Assembly: GCA_963614215.1 (NCBI GenBank)
Contig: CAVECB010000012.1
Span: 1 to 47,048 of the forward strand
Direction: 5' to 3'
DNA length: 47,048 bases
Origin: CAVAWX01 sp963614215
GTDB lineage: Bacteria; Actinomycetota; Coriobacteriia; Coriobacteriales; QAMH01
A program made the translations under genes and the position numbers. Within the stretch, counting starts at the first letter, position 1; each line of letters opens with the position of its first letter. Shown here piece by piece: positions 17,432 to 25,773 of the stretch. Under the pieces are notes generated by a model. The model was not told the origin of the DNA. It worked only from the letters and a program-made list of their open reading frames with translations, and did not search any database.

Positions 17432-18945
17432 TGGCGCGGGCAGAGCAGACATACGAGGCGGCGGCGAAGTGCGGCATGGCGAAAGACAACGGGCATGGCA
17501 AGGTAAGAAGCGGCGGGCGGGCTGCGGTAAACGGACACGACGCAAGAAGCGGCCATGATGCGAAAAACGGACGCATGCACCTCTTCTTGCGCTCGTCTGC
17601 CTTCGACTTTTTGCTTGTGCTCGTCTTGTCGTGCGCGCTCGTCTTCACCGTTTCCTACGGCTTTGAAAGCGCCCCAGACCTGCGAGGCAACCTCGCACTC
17701 GAGGCAGGCGCATGCGCCGTGCTTTTGGCCGTGCTCTTTGCCGGTTCGTGGTCGAAAAAGGCGGTCGCACTCGCGGGATGCGTCTATGTTGTGTTGGCGG
17801 CACTCGTTGTCTTTGCAATCGCAGGCCTCTCCCCCGACGATGCAGCGCTGTTTGTCGACGGGCAGGTAAACGACACATCCGGCAACTACGCGGTCTTCGG
17901 CATCGTGCTCGTCGTCGTCCCGGCGCTGTGCTACCTGCTCTCGCGCAGAACCTGGGGCGTCGCCGTACTCTTCGTACTGGCGGTTCTTTCCTGTGCGACC
18001 ATACAGTTCCTCTACCGCGACTGGACTTCGGCCCAGCCCGGGACGGCCGCCTCGCTTGTGGTCTACCTCGCCTGCGGCGCCTGCTACATAAACCAACGCT
18101 ACCGCCAAAGCGCCTTCACCGCCCACTACGCGAAGAGCGGCTCCTTCGGGCGCGCCGCCGGGTTTTCTGTGCTCGTGACCGGCGTCTGCCTGCTGGCCGG
18201 CGCAGGACTTTTCGCCGCCTTCATCGCGCCCCTCGGGCTGTCCACTCCCGACATCAAGCCCTTCCAAGACACCTACCAGCGCCCTGTGATCGAGTACTCG
18301 GGCATCTACTCCGAGCAGCAGATCGACAATCCCTTAAATCGCTCGAATCGCACCAACGACGAGGACAAGGACACGCACGACGAGGCTGACAACGGCCAGT
18401 CCCAAGACGAGGACACCGGGCTTTCGGAAAACGAGCGCAAGACGCCGACCTCTGCCACGTCGAGCTCGTTTGACCTCAGCAGCTGGAGCGAGCAGTTCCA
18501 GACCGTGGCCTACGACCTCGCGAACTGGACAACCCTTTTCGTCGCGGTCCTGCTCGCCTGCCTTGCCGTGGCCGCCGTCGTCGTGCGCCGGGCCATGCGC
18601 GAGCAGCGCCTGAAGCGCATCGCGGGCAAGCCGGCGTCGTGGCAGGTGGCCTGGATCTACCGCTTCCTCATGGGGCGTTTCGCGCGCCTCGGCGTGCGCC
18701 GCCCCGACAACCTCACGCCGCTCGAGTTCTCGCTGGCATATGCCCCGCGCCTCGAACCCTTCGCCGACGTAAAGACGGCAACCGATTTCTTCCAAGCGAC
18801 GCTCATATACACGCGCGCGGCCTATGGCGGCGGCGCCACGGCAGACGACCTCGCGCGCATGCACGGCTTCTACCGCAGCTTCTACCGAGCCGTGCCCCAC
18901 GAGGTCGGTCGCTTGCGCTGGCTGTGGAAGTTCTGGCGCATCTGA
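17431..18945 (+). CDS. Membrane protein with C-terminal DUF4129-like domain (TgpA-like without transglutaminase core)
   Basis: This protein has 504 residues from ATG 17431, which overlaps the DUF58 stop; a GTG at 17428 is an alternative. A hydrophilic N-terminus of about 50 residues is followed by six or so membrane segments (residues of about 55-270). An extracytoplasmic loop rich in Asp, Glu, Asn and Ser comes next (290-365), then one membrane helix (about 370-390) and a cytoplasmic DUF4129-like tail (TPLEFSLAYAP ... AAYGGGATADD). This layout is that of TgpA-like proteins found behind MoxR and DUF58. However, no Cys-His-Asp transglutaminase core is seen in the loop, so it may be a non-catalytic version. 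It is the last gene of the operon and ends 15 bases from the convergent dnaE stop. Confidence 0.8.
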   Translation: MARAEQTYEAAAKCGMAKDNGHGKVRSGGRAAVNGHDARSGHDAKNGRMHLFLRSSAFDFLLVLVLSCALVFTVSYGFESAPDLRGNLALEAGACAVLLAVLFAGSWSKKAVALAGCVYVVLAALVVFAIAGLSPDDAALFVDGQVNDTSGNYAVFGIVLVVVPALCYLLSRRTWGVAVLFVLAVLSCATIQFLYRDWTSAQPGTAASLVVYLACGACYINQRYRQSAFTAHYAKSGSFGRAAGFSVLVTGVCLLAGAGLFAAFIAPLGLSTPDIKPFQDTYQRPVIEYSGIYSEQQIDNPLNRSNRTNDEDKDTHDEADNGQSQDEDTGLSENERKTPTSATSSSFDLSSWSEQFQTVAYDLANWTTLFVAVLLACLAVAAVVVRRAMREQRLKRIAGKPASWQVAWIYRFLMGRFARLGVRRPDNLTPLEFSLAYAPRLEPFADVKTATDFFQATLIYTRAAYGGGATADDLARMHGFYRSFYRAVPHEVGRLRWLWKFWRI

Positions 18946-18960
18946 GACGACAAGGCGCCC

Positions 18961-21900
18961 CTATACCATCTTCACGGCCTGCTCGCCCACAATCGAGCCC
19001 AGCTTCGTCAAAAGCTCGGGGCTCTCGCAGTTCACCTGCACGGGCAGCTCCGCGCGAAACTTCCGCCCGTCTTTTTGCTCGATGAACAAGGTGACGGGCT
19101 GCGCGCCCGGGTAGTTCTCGAAGATGCCGGACAGCCGTGTCATCACCGCCTCGGAAAACACCTCGGATTTCAGGTGTATGGACAGCGCAGAGGGCCCTCG
19201 TTTTCTTGCTGCCGCAGGGTCAAGCAGCCCTAGACTTTCCACGATCACCTGCGCCCCACGATCCCCGCGCTCCAGCCTGCCGTGCACCAGCAAGATGGAG
19301 TCTTCCTCGATCATCGAGCGCTGACCCTTGTCGTCGAGCTCTTTTAGGGTGCTCGGCCACACGACGCACGGCACCGACCCTTCGAGGTCTTCGAGGGTGA
19401 CTATGGCCATGGTGTCCTTTTTCTTCGTCACCTTCGTCTGACAGGCCGAGACCATGCCCGCAAAATCGTAGGTCTTGCCATCGACAAACACATCCGCGTC
19501 GTCGATAGACCCAAGCGGCGCCGAAGAGCGCTCGCGCAGCAGAGCCTCGTAGGGCGAGAGCGGGTGATCAGACACATAGATGCCGACAATCTCTTTCTCG
19601 AAGTGCAGCTTCACCATGCGCTCCCACTCCACGCCATCAGGCTCGGGCACCTCCTCCACGAAATCCGACGCGCCATCATCTGGGTCGGCCGCCGCCAAAT
19701 CAAACAGCGACACCTGCCCCGTCTCGCGCTCGTTTCGCCGGCGCGTGGCAGATTCCAACAAGGCGCCCTCTTCCACAAATCCCCACAGCTGTTTGCGCGG
19801 ATAGCCCGTCGAATCGAACGCCCCCGACTTCACCAGCGCCTCGACCACGCGCTTGTTGCACGCATCGGCCGGCAGCCGGTTCAAATAGTCGTGCAGGCTC
19901 TCGAAATCGCCGCCCCGCTCGCGCTCGGCGATGATCTCCTCGGCCACGGACTCGCCCACCCCGCGCAGGCCAGCCAGCCCGAAGCGGATGCCTTCTGCCA
20001 CCGGCGTGAACTGCGTGCGCGAGCTGTTGATGTCGGGCGGCAGCACGGGCACGCCGCTTTCCCGGCAGCCAGCCACGCACTTCACCGTCTTGTCCGTCTT
20101 GCCCATGTAGCTCGTGAGGTCGGCGGCCAGAAACTCGTTGGGGTAGTGCGCCTTCAACCACGCCGTCTGCATGGTGAGTATGCCGTAGGCCGCCGAATGC
20201 GACTTGTTGAAGGCGTACTCGGCAAACTTCAAGACGTCATCCCATATGGTCTGGGCAATTTTGCGCGAGTAGCCGTTGCGCTCGGCGCCGTTGAGCCAGT
20301 GGTCTTCCATCGTCTCGCTGGTGCCGTCTGCCCAGGTCTGCACGACCTCGCGCATCAAGGCGACCTTCTTTTTGGCCACGGCCTTGCGCACCTTGTCGCT
20401 TTCGCCCACGGTAAAACCGGACATGACCACCGAGATGCGCATGACCTGCTCTTGGTAGACGATGCAGCCGTAGGTGCCCTCGAGTATGGGCTTTAGACGC
20501 TCGTCGTAGTAGGTGACGGGCTTGCGGCCGAGCTTGCGGTCTACGAAGTCGTCGACCATGCCGGCGCCAAGAGGGCCGGGACGGTAGAGCGCAAGCACGG
20601 CCACGATGTCGTCGTAGCGGTCCGGTTTCATGCGCTTGAGCAAGGCGCGCATGCCGGGGGATTCCACTTGAAAGACGCTTGCCGTGTCGCCGCGCGCGAA
20701 CAGCTCGAATATGGCCGGATCATCCATGGTCATGACGCTGGGATGGTCCCCTCGCGTGGCGGCCGGGTCGACCTGGCCGTGCGGGTTCAACTCCACCTCT
20801 ATACCGAAATTGCGCTTGATGTTTGCCAGCGCATCTTGGATGACGGTCAGGTTGCGCAGGCCGAGGAAGTCCATCTTCAAAAGGCCCATGTCGGCGGTCA
20901 TGTGCCCGTCGTATTGGGTGATGATGACGCCGCCCTTGGTGTCGTATTTCACCGGCACGTAGTCGCTCACGTCGTCGCGGCAGATGATGACGGCAGACGC
21001 GTGCACGCCCTCGCCGCGCGTGAGGCCCTCGAGCCTGCGGGCTGCGTCGACGATGCGCGCGGTGTCGGGGTCGGTCTCGTACATCTTGCGAAAATCGGGG
21101 TTGCCCTCGATGGTGCCGTCGATCGTGGCCTTCGGGTCGTTGCCCACGAGCTTGGTGATGCTTTGGCTTTTCCACACGGGAAAGCCCAGCACGCGCGCCG
21201 CGTCGTTAATGGCGTTTTTGGCCTTGAGCTTGCCGTAGGTGATCACGTGCGCGATGCGCTCGTCGCCGTAGACCTCGCGGCAGTGCTGAATCACGTCCAG
21301 GCGCCGGCGGTCGTCGAAGTCCATGTCGATATCGGGCATCTCGGTGCGCTCCGGCGAGAGGAAGCGCTCGAAGATGAGGTCGTTTTTCAGCGGGTCGAAG
21401 GTGGTGATGTCAAGCGCATAGGAGATGATGGAGCCGGCCGCCGACCCGCGCCCCGGCCCCACGCCGATGCCGTTTTCCTTTGCCCAGCGCGCAAATTCCT
21501 GCACGATCAGGAAATAGGCGGCAAACCCCTTCGTGCATATGATCTCGTACTCGTGCTCGAAGCGCTCGACCACCTCAGCCGGCAGCGGGTCGCCGTAGCG
21601 CACCTTCAGCCCCTCGATGGCCATCTCAGACAGCGCCTCTTCTGGCGTCTGCCCCTCGCGCAAGAAGGGGTAGCGCGGCAAGATGATATTGCCGAACTCG
21701 ATGGTGACGTTGCACTTGTCGGCGATTTCGAGCGTCGTGGCCAGGCACTCGGGATGCTCGCACAGCGCCTCGGCCATCTCCTCGTAGCTTTTCAGGTAGA
21801 ACTGGTCGTTTTTGAACTTCATGCGCGTCGGGTCGTCTACCTGCTTGTTCATGCCGATGCACAGCATGAGGTCTTGCAGGGAGGCGTCCTCGCGCTTCAG

Positions 21901-22632
21901 GTAGTGCAAATCGTTCGTGCCCACCGTCTTTAGACCCAGCTCGGCGGCGAGCTTGCACAAAAGGTCGTTTAGACGCGGTTGGGTGAGGCCACGGTCGGTG
22001 ACAATTTCTGGACCTTGGTTTTGCAGCTCGATGTAGAAATCCTCGGCGCCGAATATGTCGACGAAGGTCTGCGCCCACTCCTTGGCGCCCTCGTATTGGC
22101 CCTGGTCGAGGTATTTCGGGATGATGCCGGCGATGCAGGCGCTGGTCGCGAGTATGCCCTCGTGGTATTTGCGCAGGCTGTCAAGGGTGACGCGCGGCTT
22201 GTACCACATGCCCTCCACGGCGGCGTCCGAGACGATGCGCATGAGGTTGCGATATCCCTGGTTGGTCTTTGCCAGCAAGATCATGTGGTAAAGCTCGGGG
22301 CGCGATTGACCCTCGTGGTCGAGCGTGGGCGCGGGGGTGAAGTAGACCTCGCAGCCGATGATGGGCTTGATGCCGGCGTCGATGGCCGCGCGGTAGAACT
22401 CAGCCGCGCCGTACATGTAGCCATGGTCGGTGATGGCCACGGCCGGCATGCCCAGCTCCTTGGCATACGCGCACAAATCTTTCAGGCGCGTGACGCCGTC
22501 GAGCAGCGAGTATTCCGTATGCACATGCAGGTGGACGAAGTTGCCCGCGTCGCGGCAGGTGGTGGGAATGGGCCCTGCGCCCTCGCTGGCAGCCTTGATG
22601 GCCTCAAATCCCGGGATATCCGCTTCTGCCAT
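18961..22632 (-). CDS. dnaE: DNA polymerase III alpha subunit
   Basis: This 1223-residue replicative polymerase subunit is close to, or slightly longer than, typical DnaE (about 1160). The N-terminal PHP domain begins at about residue 33 (FVHLHVHTEYSLLDG, then AITDHGYMYG). The catalytic aspartates are in PDIDMDFDDRRR (about 428-439), followed by GPGRGSAAGS-type and DYVPVK segments of the C-family palm. A helix-hairpin-helix region (GLAGLRGVGESVAEEI) lies at about 890, and a C-terminal OB-fold (FAGMVSACQTKVTKKKDTM) at about 1040-1130. The start has GGGGAGG nearby. The gene lies six bases after the YerC-like gene, so the two are probably co-transcribed. This form, with an intact-looking PHP domain, may carry its own proofreading activity. 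Confidence 0.97.
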   Translation of the reverse strand: MAEADIPGFEAIKAASEGAGPIPTTCRDAGNFVHLHVHTEYSLLDGVTRLKDLCAYAKELGMPAVAITDHGYMYGAAEFYRAAIDAGIKPIIGCEVYFTPAPTLDHEGQSRPELYHMILLAKTNQGYRNLMRIVSDAAVEGMWYKPRVTLDSLRKYHEGILATSACIAGIIPKYLDQGQYEGAKEWAQTFVDIFGAEDFYIELQNQGPEIVTDRGLTQPRLNDLLCKLAAELGLKTVGTNDLHYLKREDASLQDLMLCIGMNKQVDDPTRMKFKNDQFYLKSYEEMAEALCEHPECLATTLEIADKCNVTIEFGNIILPRYPFLREGQTPEEALSEMAIEGLKVRYGDPLPAEVVERFEHEYEIICTKGFAAYFLIVQEFARWAKENGIGVGPGRGSAAGSIISYALDITTFDPLKNDLIFERFLSPERTEMPDIDMDFDDRRRLDVIQHCREVYGDERIAHVITYGKLKAKNAINDAARVLGFPVWKSQSITKLVGNDPKATIDGTIEGNPDFRKMYETDPDTARIVDAARRLEGLTRGEGVHASAVIICRDDVSDYVPVKYDTKGGVIITQYDGHMTADMGLLKMDFLGLRNLTVIQDALANIKRNFGIEVELNPHGQVDPAATRGDHPSVMTMDDPAIFELFARGDTASVFQVESPGMRALLKRMKPDRYDDIVAVLALYRPGPLGAGMVDDFVDRKLGRKPVTYYDERLKPILEGTYGCIVYQEQVMRISVVMSGFTVGESDKVRKAVAKKKVALMREVVQTWADGTSETMEDHWLNGAERNGYSRKIAQTIWDDVLKFAEYAFNKSHSAAYGILTMQTAWLKAHYPNEFLAADLTSYMGKTDKTVKCVAGCRESGVPVLPPDINSSRTQFTPVAEGIRFGLAGLRGVGESVAEEIIAERERGGDFESLHDYLNRLPADACNKRVVEALVKSGAFDSTGYPRKQLWGFVEEGALLESATRRRNERETGQVSLFDLAAADPDDGASDFVEEVPEPDGVEWERMVKLHFEKEIVGIYVSDHPLSPYEALLRERSSAPLGSIDDADVFVDGKTYDFAGMVSACQTKVTKKKDTMAIVTLEDLEGSVPCVVWPSTLKELDDKGQRSMIEEDSILLVHGRLERGDRGAQVIVESLGLLDPAAARKRGPSALSIHLKSEVFSEAVMTRLSGIFENYPGAQPVTLFIEQKDGRKFRAELPVQVNCESPELLTKLGSIVGEQAVKMV

Positions 22633-22638
22633 TGAAGC

Positions 22639-22947
22639 CTACCTCCCCGCCGTCTCGTGCGCGGCCAAAACATCGAGCGCGCGACGGTAGCCCCCCGTGC
22701 CGTAGTTCAGGCACTTCGACACGCGGCTGACCGTAGTGGCCGACGCGCCCGTCTTCTTCTGGATCTCCACATAGCTCGCGCCGGCATCGAGCAGGCGTGC
22801 CACCTCGAGCCGTCCTGCCGCGTCTTCTATCTCGCGTACGGTGAGCAAATCGCAGAAAAGCTCGTAGAGCGCATCGACATCCGAGATCTGCGCCAGCACC
22901 GAAAGAAGGGCATCTACCTTGTCGTTTCTCACTTCGTGTTCTGCCAT
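22639..22947 (-). CDS. YerC/YecD family TrpR-like DNA-binding protein
   Basis: This 102-residue protein matches the TrpR-related YerC family seen in Gram-positive bacteria. The phrase LFCDLLTVREIEDAAGRLEVARLL is followed by SYVEIQKKTGASATTVSRVSKCLNYG, which is the helix-turn-helix. It lacks obvious tryptophan-corepressor specificity. The start ATG 22947 has AGAGGT eight bases upstream. It is the first gene of a two-gene unit with dnaE; whether it regulates dnaE is unknown. Confidence 0.92.
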   Translation of the reverse strand: MAEHEVRNDKVDALLSVLAQISDVDALYELFCDLLTVREIEDAAGRLEVARLLDAGASYVEIQKKTGASATTVSRVSKCLNYGTGGYRRALDVLAAHETAGR

Positions 22948-23123
22948 GCACGCACCTCTGCTTCCCGCGTGGACGTCGCTTACTTCGATTTCGCCCCATG
23001 GTACTACGGAGCGCGGACGGGATTGCGGCGGGGGCAGCGGTCTGCACGCATTCGCCGCATGGTGAAGGTGCGGATGAGGGTGAAGGGCGGCGCTTTACAG
23101 GCGAAAAGTGAAGGCGGACGGAC

Positions 23124-23142
23124 GGGGCGGGGCGGGGCGGGG
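23124..23142 (+). repeat. Four GGGG runs with single-C loops (G-quadruplex-capable)
   Basis: GGGG occurs four times in a row (23124-23127, 23129-23132, 23134-23137, 23139-23142), each separated by a single C, and more G-rich sequence follows. Short loops and four tetrads would make a very stable quadruplex on the plus strand. It lies 12 bases beyond the stop codon of the small membrane protein gene and about 180 bases upstream of the YerC-dnaE unit. Confidence 0.6.
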
Positions 23143-23154
23143 CGGCGGTCCCGC

Positions 23155-23553
23155 TTAAACAGCGTCGGGGTCTTCGCGCTTCAAGATGAAGTGCCAGATG
23201 AAGAGCAAGACCACCTGCACGCACACGCAGATGATGGCGATGGAGGCGACGGTGTGCAAGGCCAGATGCGTCCGCGCGTAGATGAAAGCGGCCACGCCTA
23301 AGACGAGCCCGACGACAATCGCAGCCCAGGTGCGCTTTTTCCCTTTGCGCCCCAGACAGGTGACGGCGTATCCCGAGATGCCGCCCACAAGCGAAAACAG
23401 GCCGGAAAACCAGCACACGGAGGCCATGATGTTGCCCACCTCCTGGAACTGGATGAGCAGGCTGTAGGCGCTCGCCGCACCGCCGACGGCGCACACGAAC
23501 ACGGACACCGCGCGCATCGCGACCCTCTTGAATGTGAGTTTCTCATTTGCCAT
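23155..23553 (-). CDS. Small four-helix membrane protein, unknown function
   Basis: I place the start at ATG 23553 (MANEKLTFKR), giving 132 residues. In-frame starts at 23598 (ATG) and 23604 (GTG) would add 15 or 17 residues, and none has a clear ribosome binding site. Four hydrophobic segments are visible (about 15-33, 40-62, 72-92, 100-120) with basic loops (GRKGKKR), so a polytopic inner membrane protein is likely. No family is recognised and there are no catalytic motifs. It stands alone between the porB stop and the YerC unit. Confidence 0.65.
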   Translation of the reverse strand: MANEKLTFKRVAMRAVSVFVCAVGGAASAYSLLIQFQEVGNIMASVCWFSGLFSLVGGISGYAVTCLGRKGKKRTWAAIVVGLVLGVAAFIYARTHLALHTVASIAIICVCVQVVLLFIWHFILKREDPDAV

Positions 23554-23623
23554 GACGTCGGCAATGGTAGCGCAAGAAACGCACGCAAGGCGCCGCATCC
23601 GCACGGCCGCACGCCTTCTTCAG

Positions 23624-24595
23624 TCAATCGCCACGCCTTAAGGCCCACGTGCGCCTCATGCGCTCCCAGGCCGCATCGCGCATGGCGGCCACGGCAGCTA
23701 TGTCGGCATCGGCTAGGTGCGCGAAGCGGCGCTGGCCTTTCAGGTAGGCGCCGAGGTCGGAAAACTCGCCCGGGTCGTGCGTGAGGCGCGTCTGCCCGCT
23801 CTCGCCGTCGTATTCGGCCAAGTACCACAGGCCGCAGTCCACCGCCTGCCGCGCGATCTCGCAAGACAGTTCGGGGGCATGTCCCCATCCCGTGGGGCAC
23901 GGGGCGAGCACATGGATGAAGCGCGTGCCCTCTACGGCGGCGGCACGTTCAAACTTGGCCAAGAGATCGGGCAGGCAGCCGGCAGAGGCCGTCGCGGCAT
24001 AAGGGATGCCGTGCGCGGCGACAATCTCGAACAGGCGCTTTTTCTCGGTGGCCGTGCCATCTGCGACGGCGCCGGCAGGACTTGTGGTCGTGGCGGAAAA
24101 ACGCGGCGACAGTGAGCTTTCCTGGATGCCCGTGTTCATGTAGGCCTCGTTGTCGTAGCAGATATAGAGAATGTCGTCGCCGCGGTCGATGGCGCCCGAA
24201 AGCGAGGCTAGCCCGATGTCGGCCGTGCCCCCGTCGCCGGCGATGGCGACGACCGTACAATCGTCGGGCTTCTTGTTCTGCGCGCGCAGACCGGCCTCAA
24301 TGCCGCTTGCCACGGCCGCACACGAGGCAAAAGGCGTGATAGCGGCGTTTGTCGTGAAGGCCATCTGCGGAAAGTTGAAGGCCACGGCGCTCATGCACCC
24401 AGCGGGCAGCGCCGCCACCGCATGTGGACCCAAAACCTTCATCGCATGGCGCACCACGAGCGAGGCCGCGCACCCGGCGCATGCCGCGTGCCCGAAGAAG
24501 CGTTCCTCGGGCGCGGGCGGGCGCAAGCCGCGTTTGGGCATGTGCGCCGGCGGGCGCGTGCCGCCTTCCCCTGCGTGCATGTCATGTTCCCTCAT
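23624..24595 (-). CDS. porB: 2-oxoacid:ferredoxin oxidoreductase beta subunit (thiamine diphosphate binding)
   Basis: This protein has 323 residues from ATG 24595, which overlaps the alpha stop by four bases (ATGA) and has GGGGAGG upstream. It forms the TPP-binding half of pyruvate:ferredoxin (or related 2-oxoacid) oxidoreductase, which oxidises the acid to acyl-CoA, CO2 and reduced ferredoxin. The TPP motif runs from GDGGTADIGLASL to YDNEAYMNTGIQ (about residues 125-170). The cysteine motif ACAGCAAS near residue 35, with further Cys at GCMSA and after, fits the proximal [4Fe-4S] cluster of this family. The substrate cannot be fixed, but pyruvate is likeliest. It is the last gene of the LRR-VWA-AAA operon. 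Confidence 0.92.
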   Translation of the reverse strand: MREHDMHAGEGGTRPPAHMPKRGLRPPAPEERFFGHAACAGCAASLVVRHAMKVLGPHAVAALPAGCMSAVAFNFPQMAFTTNAAITPFASCAAVASGIEAGLRAQNKKPDDCTVVAIAGDGGTADIGLASLSGAIDRGDDILYICYDNEAYMNTGIQESSLSPRFSATTTSPAGAVADGTATEKKRLFEIVAAHGIPYAATASAGCLPDLLAKFERAAAVEGTRFIHVLAPCPTGWGHAPELSCEIARQAVDCGLWYLAEYDGESGQTRLTHDPGEFSDLGAYLKGQRRFAHLADADIAAVAAMRDAAWERMRRTWALRRGD

Positions 24596-25773
24596 GCGGG
24601 CCTCCCCTCTTCTTCGCCGTCGATGAAGGCGACGGGACGCTCCTCGCAGCTGCCGTCTGCCAGCTCGGCAAACAGGGCGCGCACCGCAGACGCCGATATG
24701 TCGGCCCCTCCCAGTCCGCCGATGCGATTGCAGGTGCGCACGGACAGCCTGCCTTGCTGCAGAGCCGAGTTCACGTTGGTAAACACAGTGCCCTCCGCGC
24801 CGAAGGACACATCCTTTTCCAGCACGGCTGCCCGCTTCACCTGCCAAAGCGCCGCGCACAGCCCGTCTTTGGGGAAGGGGCGCAGATAGCGCAGCCGCAC
24901 GAGGCCGGCGCGCACCCCTTTTTCGCGCAGCTCGTCTACCACCGAAGCCACAAGCCCCGCGACGCTGCCAAGCGTGACCACCGCCACCTCGGCATCCTCG
25001 CAGCGATACGCCTCGATGCCGCCCGTGTAGACACGTCCGAAGATGCGGGCGAACTCGCGCTCGGCCTCAAGCCTCACTTCAGGCACGCGCAGCATCGCCT
25101 CGTGCGCCTCGCGTTTGTAGCGCCAGTCGTGCGCTGGCCCTGCGGAATACCCGATGCTTTTCGGTGTGTCGAAGTCGAAGCGATTGTCCGTGGTATACGG
25201 CGGCAGGAAGGCATCTGCCTGCGCCGCGTCGGGCACGTCTACCGTCTCGTAGGTGTGCGTGAGGGCAAATCCGTCGAGGTTGACCATGAACGGCGTCGCC
25301 ACGCGGGCATCCTCGGCAATGCGGTAGGCCAAAAGCACGAGGTCGAGGGCTTCTTGCGCACTGGCCGCATAGGCCTGTATCCAGCCCTGGTCGAGAAGTC
25401 CGATGCTGTCGCGCTGGTCGCCGTAGATGTTCCAGGGCAGAGCCGTGGCGCGGTTGGCGTTGGCCATGACGATGGGAAAGCGCCCTCCTGCCGCATAGCT
25501 CAAGACCTCGGCCATGTAGAGCAGGCCCTGGCTGGAGGTGGCGGTGAAGGTACGCGCGCCAGTCATGGACGCGCCGAGGGCAGCCGACAGCGCCGAATGC
25601 TCGGATTCCACGTGAATGTAGGCGGCGGACAGCTCGCCGTCGGCCTTCATCTGCGCGAGGGCCTCCACGATGGTCGTCTGCGGAGTGATGGGATAGGCGG
25701 CTACCACGTGGGGCCGCGCGAGGCGCACCCCGCATGCCACGGCCTCGTTGCCGGAGATGAAATGCGTGCTCAT
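24592..25773 (-). CDS. porA: 2-oxoacid:ferredoxin oxidoreductase alpha subunit
   Basis: This protein has 393 residues from ATG 25773, with GGGAG eight bases upstream. The N-terminal pyrimidine-binding domain shows VVAAYPITPQTTIVEAL and VESEHSALSAALGAS, which are diagnostic of PorA. A helical core follows (MANANRATALPWNIYGDQRD). The C-terminal domain (about 250-393) contains VVTLGSVAGLV and a loop matching the domain-II transketolase-like fold. It pairs with PorB in the heterotetrameric enzyme. It overlaps the gamma-delta gene (ATGA) and the beta gene (ATGA), so translation is coupled along the chain. Confidence 0.95.
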   Translation of the reverse strand: MSTHFISGNEAVACGVRLARPHVVAAYPITPQTTIVEALAQMKADGELSAAYIHVESEHSALSAALGASMTGARTFTATSSQGLLYMAEVLSYAAGGRFPIVMANANRATALPWNIYGDQRDSIGLLDQGWIQAYAASAQEALDLVLLAYRIAEDARVATPFMVNLDGFALTHTYETVDVPDAAQADAFLPPYTTDNRFDFDTPKSIGYSAGPAHDWRYKREAHEAMLRVPEVRLEAEREFARIFGRVYTGGIEAYRCEDAEVAVVTLGSVAGLVASVVDELREKGVRAGLVRLRYLRPFPKDGLCAALWQVKRAAVLEKDVSFGAEGTVFTNVNSALQQGRLSVRTCNRIGGLGGADISASAVRALFAELADGSCEERPVAFIDGEEEGRPA

